From the NCBI GenBank assembly GCA_029027985.1, contig CP119076.1:3222422-3286421 (forward strand): 64,000 nt of DNA, in the 5' to 3' direction. Under the pieces are notes generated by a model. It worked only from the letters and a program-made list of their open reading frames with translations. It was not told the origin of the DNA and ran no database searches. The position numbers were made by a program, and so were the translations under genes. Below are positions 38,432 to 49,744 of this stretch, piece after piece (position 1 is the first letter of the stretch; every line of letters starts with the position of its first letter). This DNA comes from Klebsiella aerogenes. Lineage in GTDB: Bacteria > Pseudomonadota > Gammaproteobacteria > Enterobacterales > Enterobacteriaceae.

Positions 38432-41400
38432 TTACTCGAACGGCGGTGGCGCCAGGACTTCACGGTTACCATTATGGCCCTGTTCGCTGACAATACCCTG
38501 CGCTTCCATCTGTTCGATGATTCGCGCTGCGCGGTTGTAACCAATACGGAACTGGCGCTGTACCCCGGAAATCGATGCTTTACGTTTCTCGGTTACAAAG
38601 TTGACCGCCTGATCGAACAGCGGATCCAACTCTTCGCCGCCATCAAAGCCACCGCCGCCGCCTTCGCTTTCGGTATCGGAGGTGATGCCGTCAACATATT
38701 GCGGCCGACCGCGCGCTTTCCAGTCCTGAACCACCGCATGCACTTCCTGGTCACGAACAAATGCGCCGTGAACACGAACTGGCATCGTGGAGTTCGGCCC
38801 GGAATAGAGCATATCGCCCATACCCAGCAGCGACTCGGCGCCGCCCTGATCAAGAATGGTACGCGAGTCAATTTTGCTCGATACGGTAAAGGCGATGCGT
38901 GTCGGAATGTTGGCCTTGATAAGACCGGTAATCACGTCAACCGATGGACGCTGCGTCGCCAGCACCAGGTGAATACCCGCCGCACGCGCTTTCTGCGCCA
39001 GACGCGCAATCAGCTCTTCAACCTTCTTACCAACGGTCATCATCAGATCGGCGAATTCATCCACCAACACCACAATGTACGGCAGTTTTTCCAGCACCGG
39101 ATGAACGGCGTCCATGCTGTCGCCCGGTTTCCAGTACGGATCCGGGATCGGACGTCCCATACGCGCGGCTTCCGCGATCTTCTCGTTGTAGCCCGCCAGG
39201 TTACGCACGCCCAGCGCTGACATCAGCTTGTAGCGACGTTCCATCTCGTTGACGCTCCAGCGCAGCGCATTAGCCGCGTCTTTCATGTCGGTGACCACTT
39301 CCGTCAGCAGGTGAGGAATACCTTCATACACCGACAGCTCAAGCATTTTCGGGTCGATCATGATGAAACGCACATCTTCCGGCTGTGCTTTGTAGAGCAT
39401 GCTGAGGATCATGGCATTAACGCCGACGGATTTACCGGAACCGGTGGTACCAGCAACCAGCAGGTGCGGCATTTTCGCCAGATCGGCCACGACCGGATCG
39501 CCGGCGATATCTTTACCCAGCACCACGGTCAGCGGTGATGGGTTCTCGCGGAATTTCGGACAGTCGAGCACTTCGCGCAGGTACACGGTCTGGCGTTTTT
39601 TATTCGGCAATTCCAGACCAACGTACGGTTTGCCAGGAATAACTTCCACCACACGTACCGCGACGGTAGACAGTGAGCGAGCAAGATCGCGCGACAGGTT
39701 AGAGATACGCGCGGCCTTCACGCCCGGCGCCAGGTTCAGCTCAAAGCGAGTGATGACCGGACCTGGCGAGTAGTTCACCACATCCGCTTTAATCCGGAAA
39801 TCGGCCAGACGCGCTTCAACCAGTCGCGCCATCTGCTCAAGCGCAAAAGTATCAACCGGCTCAATTTCGCTCGGCGGCGGCGTCAGCAGATCCAATGATG
39901 GCAGCGGCGTCGTCGGCCTTTGCAGCGGACGGCTATCGCCATTGCGCATCAGCAGCGGGTGAATCAGACTATCCTGCGGCTGCGGCGCTGGCGGTTGAGC
40001 AGCCTGCTGCGGCTGCTGATAACCCTGCGGGGCGAGTGGCTGCTGCATTGGCGGCTGTTGTTGCATTGGCTGCTGCGGCGGCTGTTGCACTGGCTGATAA
40101 GCCTGCTGATGCTGAGCTGGCTGCGGCGGCGCGGTTTGATAAGACGGCTGCGGCGGCACAGGTTGCTGATATTGCTGGGTTGGCTGCTGCGGCTGTACTT
40201 CCGGCGTCGGCGTAAACAGCGGCTCGCTCGGCCCTTCATTAACCAGCGTTTTCATCGGCGAGAATTCATAGTCCGCCGGTGAAAAAGGATTGGCTCCCGG
40301 CGGTTGTTCGCTGGCGTAGCGCTGCTGTTGAGTCGCGGCAAACTGGCGTGCCAGCTCCGCTTCGGCGGCGGCGTCTTCGTCCTGCTCATCGCTTTCGGAT
40401 TCGTAGGTCTCACCGTAACGCTGCTGCTGGGTGGCGGCAAACTGGCGTGCCAGTTCATCCTGCTCCAGCGCATCGGCTTCTTCATCGCTCAGCGGCTCGT
40501 TATCATAGTGATGTTCAAGCTCGGCCTGACGCGCGCGTTCTTCAGCGATACGCTGCGACGGCAGCTTAATACCATAAGAGGCCAGCTCCCGGCGCGTCGG
40601 TACGCGAACGCGATTTGGACGCGGAAGTTGCGGACCAATACCTTCTTTGACCTGAACACGCGGAGCGCTGGACGCCGGGCTAAAGAGCGGCGCCGCGTCG
40701 GCGGCGGCAGAAGCCACCGTTGATGCCGAGGAGGCGACGGCTGCAGCGGCGCCAGCTGTCGTTGCCTGATGGACGCCAGCGGCAACCGCCGTTACGGCGG
40801 CAGCATCCACTGACGGCATGGATGGCGCTGTCGGCGGCGTTAATGGTTTGGTCGCCACCGGGCTTGCCGGCTCAGGGATTGGCTGATACCAGGATTCCAG
40901 CAGTTCACGCTCACGCGCACGCTTCTCTTCTACTTCCTCGAAGTAATACATCGGCGGACGCTTAGCTTCTTCCTGAGGCACTTCAGGCTCAACGGCAGGC
41001 GCCGGATCCTGATGATATGTCGGCTGCTGCGGCGCGTACTCAGGCTGATACGCCTGTTGCTGCGGATGTCCCGCTTCCGGCTGATACATCGGCGGCTGCT
41101 GCGGCGCGTACTCAGGCTGGTATGCCTGCTGCTGCGGATGTCCCGCTTCCGGCTGATACATCGGCGGCTGCTGCGGCGCGTACTCAGGCTGGTATGCCTG
41201 CTGCTGCGGGTGTCCTGCTTCCGGCTGATACATCGGCGGCTGCTGTGGCGCGTACTCAGGCTGGTATGCCTGCTGCTGCGGATGTCCTGCTTCCGGCTGA
41301 TACATCGGCGGCTGCTGTGGCGCGTACTCAGGCTGGTATGCCTGCTGCTGCGGATGTCCTGCTTCCGGCTGATACATCGGCGGCTGCTGCGGCGCGTACT

Positions 41401-42496
41401 CAGGCTGATACGCCTGTTGCTGCGGATGCCCCGCTTCCGGCTGATACATCGGCGGCTGCTGTGGCGCGTACTCAGGCTGGTATGCCTGCCCTACTCCCGG
41501 CTCCGCCCAAGCCTGCGGCGCTGTGGCCGCAACGCTAACCGGGGCGGCCACGGTATGGCCGTTCAGCAGCGGATCGTAAGGGTCTACATCGCCCGGGCGC
41601 ACAGCGCTAGCGCCGGAGAACAGTACATCATCGGTAGTAACAGGCGCGCCGTTAGCACTGTAGTGCACCTCTTCCTCGTCATCCATTCGTTTGCCGGAGA
41701 ACAACGCGGCATCCGTTTTACGCCCCATCGGGTTGGCGAATTTTTCAGCCAGCCGCTTACGGCGCGCCAGCGCGCTACGTAAGATGCGGGCGCGACGTGA
41801 TTCCTGCGGATGCTCGGCCTCGTCATACTCGTCTTCATCATCTTCGTACTCACCTTCGTCAACCCAGGTGTCGTCCCGACGGGTACGATTGCTGGCGAAG
41901 GTCAGAATAGAGAGAATGCCGCCGCCCAGTTTTTCCGCAATGCTAACCCATGACCAACCGGTAAACAGCGTTAAACCGGCCGCCCAGATACAAAGCAGCG
42001 CAATGGTGCCGCCACTGCTGTGCAGCAACGGTTGCAGGGTTGTACTTAACAGGCTGCCGATCACCCCGCCGGAGGCGAAGTACCAGATATCATCGGCATT
42101 GATCGCCGCCAGCCCGCAGGAGGTGAGGATGAGCGCCAGCGCGCCGATCAGACGCAGCGAGACGGCGAAATAATCGACATACTCGTCATTTTCCTGATGA
42201 CGCCATGCGAACCAACAACCGCCAACGATGATGACAGGAATGGTGTACGCCATTACGCCAAAGATGAAAAATAACGTGTCCGCCAGCCATGCTCCGGGCA
42301 TGCCGCCCAGATTATGGATAGGTTCATGCCAGGCGGTCTGCGACCAACTGGGATCGGATGGATTAAAGCTCAGTAATGCCGCCATCAGCCAGATGGCAAA
42401 AAGAGAGCAAAGGATGAGCAACGCCTCAAGAACCCGGCGCCCGCTGCTTAGCTTCGTAAGTTTGACTTCTTTGTCTTCGGTGTATTCCTGGCTCAA
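38432..42496 (-). CDS. ftsK: FtsK, septal DNA translocase
   Basis: A 1354-residue protein, slightly longer than E. coli FtsK (1329). The N-terminal ~200 residues hold four membrane helices essential at the septum. A long Pro/Gln-rich linker follows, with a tandem repeat at residues 338-492 and [14 protein letters not shown] present twice. The motor has Walker [13 protein letters not shown] and Walker [13 protein letters not shown]. The C-terminal gamma winged helix ([22 protein letters not shown]) reads KOPS and activates XerCD at dif. It lies 135 nt after lrp and 122 nt before lolA. Confidence 0.98.
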   Translation of the reverse strand: MSQEYTEDKEVKLTKLSSGRRVLEALLILCSLFAIWLMAALLSFNPSDPSWSQTAWHEPIHNLGGMPGAWLADTLFFIFGVMAYTIPVIIVGGCWFAWRHQENDEYVDYFAVSLRLIGALALILTSCGLAAINADDIWYFASGGVIGSLLSTTLQPLLHSSGGTIALLCIWAAGLTLFTGWSWVSIAEKLGGGILSILTFASNRTRRDDTWVDEGEYEDDEDEYDEAEHPQESRRARILRSALARRKRLAEKFANPMGRKTDAALFSGKRMDDEEEVHYSANGAPVTTDDVLFSGASAVRPGDVDPYDPLLNGHTVAAPVSVAATAPQAWAEPGVGQAYQPEYAPQQPPMYQPEAGHPQQQAYQPEYAPQQPPMYQPEAGHPQQQAYQPEYAPQQPPMYQPEAGHPQQQAYQPEYAPQQPPMYQPEAGHPQQQAYQPEYAPQQPPMYQPEAGHPQQQAYQPEYAPQQPPMYQPEAGHPQQQAYQPEYAPQQPTYHQDPAPAVEPEVPQEEAKRPPMYYFEEVEEKRARERELLESWYQPIPEPASPVATKPLTPPTAPSMPSVDAAAVTAVAAGVHQATTAGAAAAVASSASTVASAAADAAPLFSPASSAPRVQVKEGIGPQLPRPNRVRVPTRRELASYGIKLPSQRIAEERARQAELEHHYDNEPLSDEEADALEQDELARQFAATQQQRYGETYESESDEQDEDAAAEAELARQFAATQQQRYASEQPPGANPFSPADYEFSPMKTLVNEGPSEPLFTPTPEVQPQQPTQQYQQPVPPQPSYQTAPPQPAQHQQAYQPVQQPPQQPMQQQPPMQQPLAPQGYQQPQQAAQPPAPQPQDSLIHPLLMRNGDSRPLQRPTTPLPSLDLLTPPPSEIEPVDTFALEQMARLVEARLADFRIKADVVNYSPGPVITRFELNLAPGVKAARISNLSRDLARSLSTVAVRVVEVIPGKPYVGLELPNKKRQTVYLREVLDCPKFRENPSPLTVVLGKDIAGDPVVADLAKMPHLLVAGTTGSGKSVGVNAMILSMLYKAQPEDVRFIMIDPKMLELSVYEGIPHLLTEVVTDMKDAANALRWSVNEMERRYKLMSALGVRNLAGYNEKIAEAARMGRPIPDPYWKPGDSMDAVHPVLEKLPYIVVLVDEFADLMMTVGKKVEELIARLAQKARAAGIHLVLATQRPSVDVITGLIKANIPTRIAFTVSSKIDSRTILDQGGAESLLGMGDMLYSGPNSTMPVRVHGAFVRDQEVHAVVQDWKARGRPQYVDGITSDTESEGGGGGFDGGEELDPLFDQAVNFVTEKRKASISGVQRQFRIGYNRAARIIEQMEAQGIVSEQGHNGNREVLAPPPFE
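41021..41485 (-). repeat. 72-bp tandem repeat in the ftsK linker (six copies plus a partial)
   Basis: Six full 72-nt units (41054-41485) and an 11-codon partial seventh (41021-41053) encode a 24-residue unit that begins [20 protein letters not shown]. At protein level the six are identical. At DNA level they differ only by scattered third-base changes (for example GATGTCC/GGTGTCC). Such an array is prone to gain or loss of units. Confidence 0.95.
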
Positions 42497-42540
42497 GAAA
42501 GGCTCTCCAGGTATCAGGCAATTTCCTGCCTGCTGCTAAA

Positions 42541-42575
42541 ACGGACAACAGCGCCGGGTCTCCCCGGCACTGTTG
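42541..42575 (-). terminator. Likely terminator of lrp
   Basis: Arms CAACAG-GCCGGG and CCCGGC-CTGTTG with one mismatch and loop TCTC. On the minus strand TTTT follows after five bases. It lies 57 nt past the lrp stop and 45 nt before the ftsK ATG, so ftsK would need a promoter in or beyond it. Confidence 0.5.
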
Positions 42576-42631
42576 CTGTATGGATTAACAGGAGTGTAAT
42601 CAAACTACGTCGATTTTGCACCTGTTCCGTG

Positions 42632-43126
42632 TTAGCGCGTCTTGATTACCAGACGATTACTCTGCTTGACTTCTTCCATTACCACGTAGGTACGGGTGTC
42701 GTTTACGCCCGGCAGGCGCAGCAGGGTTTCGCCCAGCAATTTACGATACGCTGACATGTCCGGTACGCGGGTTTTCAACAGATAGTCGAAATCACCAGAT
42801 ACCAGATGACACTCTTGAATTTCTTCAAGTTTTTGCACTGCGGCGTTAAATTGCTCAAACACATCCGGCGCACCACGATTCAGAGTAATCTCAACAAATA
42901 CCAGAAGTGATGCGTCCAGATAATGCGGGTTGAGCAGCGCCGTATAGCCCTGAATAAAACCCTGTCTTTCCAGTCGACGCACGCGCTCAAGGCAAGGCGT
43001 CGGAGAAAGTCCCACCCGTTTAGAAAGCTCGACGTTGGAAATACGCCCGTCTTTCTGCAATTCGTTCAGAATGTTACGATCGATGCGGTCGAGATCTTTG
43101 CCAGGGCGTTTCTTGCTATCTACCAT
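42632..43126 (-). CDS. lrp: Lrp, leucine-responsive regulatory protein
   Basis: A 164-residue global regulator. The N-terminal HTH (NVELSKRVGLSPTPCLERVRRLE) is followed by the RAM domain that binds leucine and forms octamers or hexadecamers. It controls amino-acid metabolism, pili and other genes according to nutritional state. It is essentially identical to E. coli Lrp in length and sequence. Upstream lies a 533-nt non-coding region shared with the divergent trxB. Confidence 0.99.
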   Translation of the reverse strand: MVDSKKRPGKDLDRIDRNILNELQKDGRISNVELSKRVGLSPTPCLERVRRLERQGFIQGYTALLNPHYLDASLLVFVEITLNRGAPDVFEQFNAAVQKLEEIQECHLVSGDFDYLLKTRVPDMSAYRKLLGETLLRLPGVNDTRTYVVMEEVKQSNRLVIKTR

Positions 43127-44628
<1,502 letters not shown>

Positions 44629-44655
44629 TCTTTACAAGTCAGTAACAAAGGTAAA

Positions 44656-44685
44656 GAAGGCGACGAAAAGTCGCCTTTATTTTTG
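44656..44685 (+). terminator. Rho-independent terminator of trxB
   Basis: Arms AAGGCGAC and GTCGCCTT around GAAAA, followed by TATTTTTG, 28 nt after trxB. Confidence 0.82.
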
Positions 44686-44742
44686 CCTCGTTGTAACATT
44701 GCCGTGCCCAAAAATCTCATAACGACACCTGCAAAGCGCGCA

Positions 44743-46509
44743 ATGAATAAAACCCGTCAACAAGAGTTAACCCGCTGGTTAAAAGAAAAAAGCATTATCT
44801 CCCGTCGCTGGTTGATGATTTCTCGCCTGTTAGGCGTCGCGAGCGGTCTGCTGATCGTCGCTCAGGCGTGGTTCCTGGCGCGGATCCTGCACCGCATGAT
44901 TATGGAGAATATTCCGGCTACGGCGCTGCTGCTGCCGTTTACTCTGCTGGCGCTGGTGTTGATCCTGCGCGCCTGGGTGGTGTGGCTGCGCGAACGCGTC
45001 GGCTTTCATGCCGGGCAGCATATCCGTTATGAAATTCGCCGCCAGGTACTGGACCGCCTCCAGCAGGCAGGCCCCACCTGGATTCAGGGGAAGCCCGCCG
45101 GGAGTTGGGCAACGCTTATCCTCGAACAAATCGATGATATGCATGATTACTACGCGCGCTATCTACCACAGATGACGCTGGCGGCCTGCGTGCCGCTGTT
45201 GATTGTTATCACTATTTTCCCCAGCAACTGGGCAGCGGCGCTGATTTTGCTTGGGACTGCCCCGCTCATTCCGCTGTTTATGGCGCTGGTGGGCATGGGC
45301 GCCGCCGACGCTAACCGACGAAACTTCCTCGCCCTTGGGCGTCTTAGCGGCCACTTCCTCGACCGCCTGCGCGGCATGGAAACACTGCGCTTGTTCAATC
45401 GCGGCGAGGCGGAAATCAACAACATCCGCGACGCATCGCAAGATTTCCGCCAGCGGACGATGGAAGTTCTGCGCCTGGCCTTTCTTTCCTCAGGCGTGCT
45501 TGAGTTCTTCACTTCACTCTCCATCGCACTGGTCGCGGTCTATTTCGGTTTCTCCTATCTTGGCGAGCTGAACTTCGGCCACTACGGCGTCGGCGTTACC
45601 CTGATGTCGGGTTTCCTGACCCTGATTCTGGCGCCGGAGTTCTTTCAGCCGCTACGTGATTTAGGTACGTTTTATCACGCCAAGGCTCAGGCCATCGGCG
45701 CGGCGGATAGTCTGAAGACCTTTATGGAAACTCCGCTGGCGCAGGCCGAACGTGGTGAGAAAACGTTAAGCGACAACGAGCTCATTAGCCTTGAAGCCCG
45801 CGAGCTCATCGTTAAATCGCCTGATGGCAAAACGCTGGCGGGGCCGCTCAACTTTACCCTGCGCGCTGGCGAGCGCGTGGTGCTGGTAGGTCAGAGCGGT
45901 TCCGGTAAAAGCTCGCTGCTGAATACGCTGACCGGTTTTCTTCCCTATGAAGGTTCGCTGCTGGTTAACGGCGTGGAGCTGCGCGATCTTGATGCTGAAC
46001 GCTGGCGTTGCCTGATTAGCTGGGTGGGCCAGAATCCGCAACTGCCTGCCGCCACCCTGCGTGAAAACGTCTTGCTGGCGTGGCCGGAAGCCACGGAGGC
46101 TCAGCTGCAGCTGGCCCTGGATAAGGCCTGGGTAAGCGAATTTATCACCCAACTGCCGCAAGGTATTAACACCCCTGTCGGCGATCAGGCTGGTCGGCTA
46201 TCGGTCGGCCAGGCCCAGCGCATTGCCGTAGCCCGCGCGCTACTGCTGCCCTGTCGCCTGCTCCTGCTTGATGAACCCGCGGCCAGCCTCGATGCCCATA
46301 GCGAGCAACGCGTCATGCAGGCGTTGTCTGACGCCTCGACCCAACAGACCACGCTGATGGTCACCCACCAACTGGAGGGAATTGCGGAGTGGGATGCTGT
46401 CTGGGTGATGCAGAATGGTCAGATTGTCGAACAAGGTAACTATGCGCAACTCGCTGCCGCTGGCGGCGCTTTTGCGACGCTGCTTGCCCATCGCCAGGAG
46501 GAGATTTAA
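44743..46509 (+). CDS. cydD: CydD, subunit of the glutathione/cysteine ABC exporter
   Basis: A 588-residue half-transporter that pairs with CydC to export thiols to the periplasm, needed for cytochrome bd and c assembly. Six helices occupy the first half. Walker A is GQSGSGKSS, the signature LSVGQAQRIAVARALL, and Walker B LLLLDEPAASLD. The frame opens 20 codons upstream across the trxB terminator. MNKTRQQELTRWLKEKS is the conserved start. Its stop directly abuts the cydC ATG. Confidence 0.97.
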   Translation: MNKTRQQELTRWLKEKSIISRRWLMISRLLGVASGLLIVAQAWFLARILHRMIMENIPATALLLPFTLLALVLILRAWVVWLRERVGFHAGQHIRYEIRRQVLDRLQQAGPTWIQGKPAGSWATLILEQIDDMHDYYARYLPQMTLAACVPLLIVITIFPSNWAAALILLGTAPLIPLFMALVGMGAADANRRNFLALGRLSGHFLDRLRGMETLRLFNRGEAEINNIRDASQDFRQRTMEVLRLAFLSSGVLEFFTSLSIALVAVYFGFSYLGELNFGHYGVGVTLMSGFLTLILAPEFFQPLRDLGTFYHAKAQAIGAADSLKTFMETPLAQAERGEKTLSDNELISLEARELIVKSPDGKTLAGPLNFTLRAGERVVLVGQSGSGKSSLLNTLTGFLPYEGSLLVNGVELRDLDAERWRCLISWVGQNPQLPAATLRENVLLAWPEATEAQLQLALDKAWVSEFITQLPQGINTPVGDQAGRLSVGQAQRIAVARALLLPCRLLLLDEPAASLDAHSEQRVMQALSDASTQQTTLMVTHQLEGIAEWDAVWVMQNGQIVEQGNYAQLAAAGGAFATLLAHRQEEI

Positions 46510-48231
46510 ATGCGCGCACTGTTACCCTATCTGGCGCTGTACAAACGCCACAAATGGCTGCTGACTCTCGGCGTCGTGTTGGCGATCGTCACCCTGCTAG
46601 CGAGTATCGGCTTGCTGACGCTCTCCGGCTGGTTCCTCTCCGCCTCGGCGGTGGTCGGCGTCGCCGGTATCTACAGCTTTAACTACATGCTGCCGGCCGC
46701 GGGCGTGCGCGGCGCGGCAATTATTCGCACCGCGGGTCGCTACTTCGAACGTCTGGTCAGCCATGATGCGACCTTCCGCGTTTTACAGCACCTGCGCGTC
46801 TCCACCTTTAGCAAACTACTGCCCCTCTCCCCAGCCGGTCTGGCGCGCTTTCGTCAGGGCGAGTTGCTCAACCGCGTCGTCGCCGATGTCGACACGCTGG
46901 ATCACCTCTATCTGCGCGTGATCTCGCCGCTAATCGGCGCGCTGGTCGTCATTCTGGTGGTGACCGCCGGGTTAAGCATACTTGACGTCACCCTGGCGCT
47001 CACGCTCGGCGGCATCATGCTGGCAACGCTGCTGCTGTTGCCGCCGCTGTTCTACCGTGCCGGTAAACCCACCGGGGAAAATATCACCCAACTGCGCGGA
47101 CAGTATCGCCAGCAGCTGACCTCCTGGCTGCAGGGACAAGCCGAGTTGATGTTGTTTAACGCCAGTGACCGTTACCGCGCGCAAATGGAAAAAACCGAGC
47201 AGCGTTGGCAGGAGGCTCAGCGTCGCCAGGCCGAGCTGACCGCCCTGTCACAGGCGCTAATGCTGCTGATTGGCGGAGTCGCAGTGATCGCGATGTTGTG
47301 GCTGGCCTCCGATGGCGTCGGCGGCAACAGTCAACCAGGCGCGCTGATCGCACTGTTTGTATTCTGTGCTTTAGCGGCATTCGAAGCGCTGGCGCCGGTG
47401 ACCGGCGCATTCCAGCACCTCGGGCAAGTGATCGCCTCCGCGCGTCGCATTACGCAAATCACCGAGCAGCAGCCGGAAGTCACCTTCACCCAGCAAACGC
47501 CGCAAACCTTCACCCAGGTTGCGCTGACGCTGGATCAGGTCACCTTCACCTACCCTCAGCAGCCGGCAGCGGCGCTGCAAAATATCTCCTTGCAAGTGAC
47601 GGCTGGGGATCATATTGCGATTCTTGGCCGTACCGGCTGCGGTAAGTCGACCCTGTTACAGTTACTGACCCGCGCCTGGGACCCGGCCAACGGCCAAATT
47701 CAGCTGAATGGCCAGCCGATCGGTGAACTGTCTGAAACCACGCTGCGTCAGGCAATGAGCGTTGTGCCGCAGCGGGTGCACCTGTTCAGCGCGACTCTGC
47801 GCGATAACCTGCTGCTCGCCGCGCCGCAGGCCAGTGATGCCCAGCTTACCGATACGCTGGAACGCGTCGGTCTGGACAAACTGCTGGAAGATGGCGGTCT
47901 GAACAGCTGGCTTGGCGAAGGCGGTCGTCAACTCTCCGGCGGCGAGCTGCGCCGCCTGGCTATCGCCCGCGCGCTGCTGCACGACGCGCCGCTGATGCTG
48001 CTTGATGAGCCCACGGAAGGACTGGATGCGACAACCGAAAGCCAGATCCTTGATTTACTTGCTGAAGTGATGCAGGAAAAGACCGTATTGATGGTCACCC
48101 ACCGCCTGCGCGGACTGGCGCGTTTTAATCAGATAATTGTCATGGACAACGGACAGATTATTGAGCAAGGTAGTCACGCAGAGCTGCTGGCGAAACAGGG
48201 GCGTTATTACCAGTTTAAGCAACGTCTGTAA
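46510..48231 (+). CDS. cydC: CydC, subunit of the glutathione/cysteine ABC exporter
   Basis: A 573-residue half-transporter, partner of CydD. Walker A is GRTGCGKST, the signature LSGGELRRLAIARALL, and Walker B LMLLDEPTEGLD. Its ATG follows the cydD TAA with no gap, and GGAGGAG lies inside the end of cydD, so the two are coupled. Both nucleotide sites are intact. aat follows after 41 nt. Confidence 0.97.
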   Translation: MRALLPYLALYKRHKWLLTLGVVLAIVTLLASIGLLTLSGWFLSASAVVGVAGIYSFNYMLPAAGVRGAAIIRTAGRYFERLVSHDATFRVLQHLRVSTFSKLLPLSPAGLARFRQGELLNRVVADVDTLDHLYLRVISPLIGALVVILVVTAGLSILDVTLALTLGGIMLATLLLLPPLFYRAGKPTGENITQLRGQYRQQLTSWLQGQAELMLFNASDRYRAQMEKTEQRWQEAQRRQAELTALSQALMLLIGGVAVIAMLWLASDGVGGNSQPGALIALFVFCALAAFEALAPVTGAFQHLGQVIASARRITQITEQQPEVTFTQQTPQTFTQVALTLDQVTFTYPQQPAAALQNISLQVTAGDHIAILGRTGCGKSTLLQLLTRAWDPANGQIQLNGQPIGELSETTLRQAMSVVPQRVHLFSATLRDNLLLAAPQASDAQLTDTLERVGLDKLLEDGGLNSWLGEGGRQLSGGELRRLAIARALLHDAPLMLLDEPTEGLDATTESQILDLLAEVMQEKTVLMVTHRLRGLARFNQIIVMDNGQIIEQGSHAELLAKQGRYYQFKQRL

Positions 48232-48272
48232 GCTACTATTGAACAATTGCCTGGTGCGTATTGAGGTTAAAA

Positions 48273-48977
48273 ATGCGTCTGGTTCAGCTTTCTCGCCACT
48301 CTATCGCCTTCCCTTCCCCGGAAGGCGCCCTGCGTGAACCGAACGGCCTGCTGGCGCTGGGAGGCGATCTCAGCCCTGCCCGCCTGCTGATGGCCTATCA
48401 GCGCGGTATTTTTCCCTGGTTTTCCCCAGGCGATCCGATCTTATGGTGGTCGCCCGACCCACGCGCCGTGCTGTGGCCGGAACAATTTCACTTTAGCCGC
48501 AGTATGAAACGCTTCCATCAACGCTCACCGTATCGGGTAACGCTCAATCATGCCTTCGGTCAGGTTATCGAAGGCTGCGCCAGCCATCGTGATGAAGGCA
48601 CCTGGATCACCTCCGGCATCATGCAGGCTTATCACCAACTGCATGAGCTGGGGCATGCCCACTCGGTTGAAGTATGGGATGGCGAGACGCTGGTCGGTGG
48701 GATGTACGGCGTGGCGCAGGGCGCGCTGTTTTGCGGCGAGTCGATGTTCAGCCGAGCGGAAAATGCTTCCAAAACCGCGCTGATGATCTTCTGCCAGGCG
48801 TTTGCTCAGGATGGCGGCCGGTTAATTGACTGCCAGGTGCTGAACGCGCATACGGCCTCTTTAGGCGCGATTGAAATCCCCCGCCGCGATTACCTCGATT
48901 ATCTGTCGGTATTACGCACCTACCGCTTACCAGAGCGATTTTGGGTGCCTCGGGTGCTATTTACCGGTAACGGGTAA
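48273..48977 (+). CDS. aat: Leucyl/phenylalanyl-tRNA-protein transferase
   Basis: A 234-residue enzyme that adds Leu or Phe to proteins with N-terminal Lys or Arg, marking them for ClpS/ClpAP. Conserved blocks [19 protein letters not shown] and [20 protein letters not shown] are present, the latter with the catalytic region. The frame begins 4 codons upstream with TTG, but ATG at 48273 after GAGG is the conserved start. Its partners clpA and clpS lie 0.8-3 kb away, an apt neighbourhood. Confidence 0.97.
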   Translation: MRLVQLSRHSIAFPSPEGALREPNGLLALGGDLSPARLLMAYQRGIFPWFSPGDPILWWSPDPRAVLWPEQFHFSRSMKRFHQRSPYRVTLNHAFGQVIEGCASHRDEGTWITSGIMQAYHQLHELGHAHSVEVWDGETLVGGMYGVAQGALFCGESMFSRAENASKTALMIFCQAFAQDGGRLIDCQVLNAHTASLGAIEIPRRDYLDYLSVLRTYRLPERFWVPRVLFTGNG

Positions 48978-49555
<578 letters not shown>

Positions 49556-49583
49556 TTGTTTCCGCCGTTAAGGCGTCAGATGC

Positions 49584-49613
49584 TGAAGACCGGGCTAATG
49601 CCCGGTCTTTTCA
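49584..49613 (+). terminator. Rho-independent terminator of infA
   Basis: Ten-bp arms AAGACCGGGC/GCCCGGTCTT around TAAT, then TTTTCATTT. The arm sequence is almost the same as in the clpA terminator about 100 nt away. Confidence 0.88.
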
Positions 49614-49685
49614 TTTCTATCACTCTGACGTTAAAACGATGCTGCGTGGATTGCGATAAATAAGGGCAGTATTGCTTTTCGCCTG

Positions 49686-49722
49686 ATAAAAAAAGACCGG
49701 GCTGTCACCAACCCGGTCTTTA
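49686..49722 (-). terminator. Rho-independent terminator of clpA
   Basis: Arms AAAGACCGGG and CCCGGTCTTT with a 10-nt loop, and a run of seven U on the minus strand, 23 nt after clpA. Confidence 0.85.
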
Positions 49723-49744
49723 TCACTGAACAATTCAGAAGATA

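Noticed and set aside
41021-41485. Possible CRISPR array (regular repeats of about 72 bp)
   Set aside because: The repeats are directly adjacent without spacers, lie in frame inside ftsK, and encode a constant peptide.
41012-41782. Leu/Arg-rich and Ala/Thr-rich repetitive open frames opposite the ftsK linker
   Set aside because: All frames stay open through the 72-bp array because the unit contains no stop in any frame. The ftsK frame is the real one.
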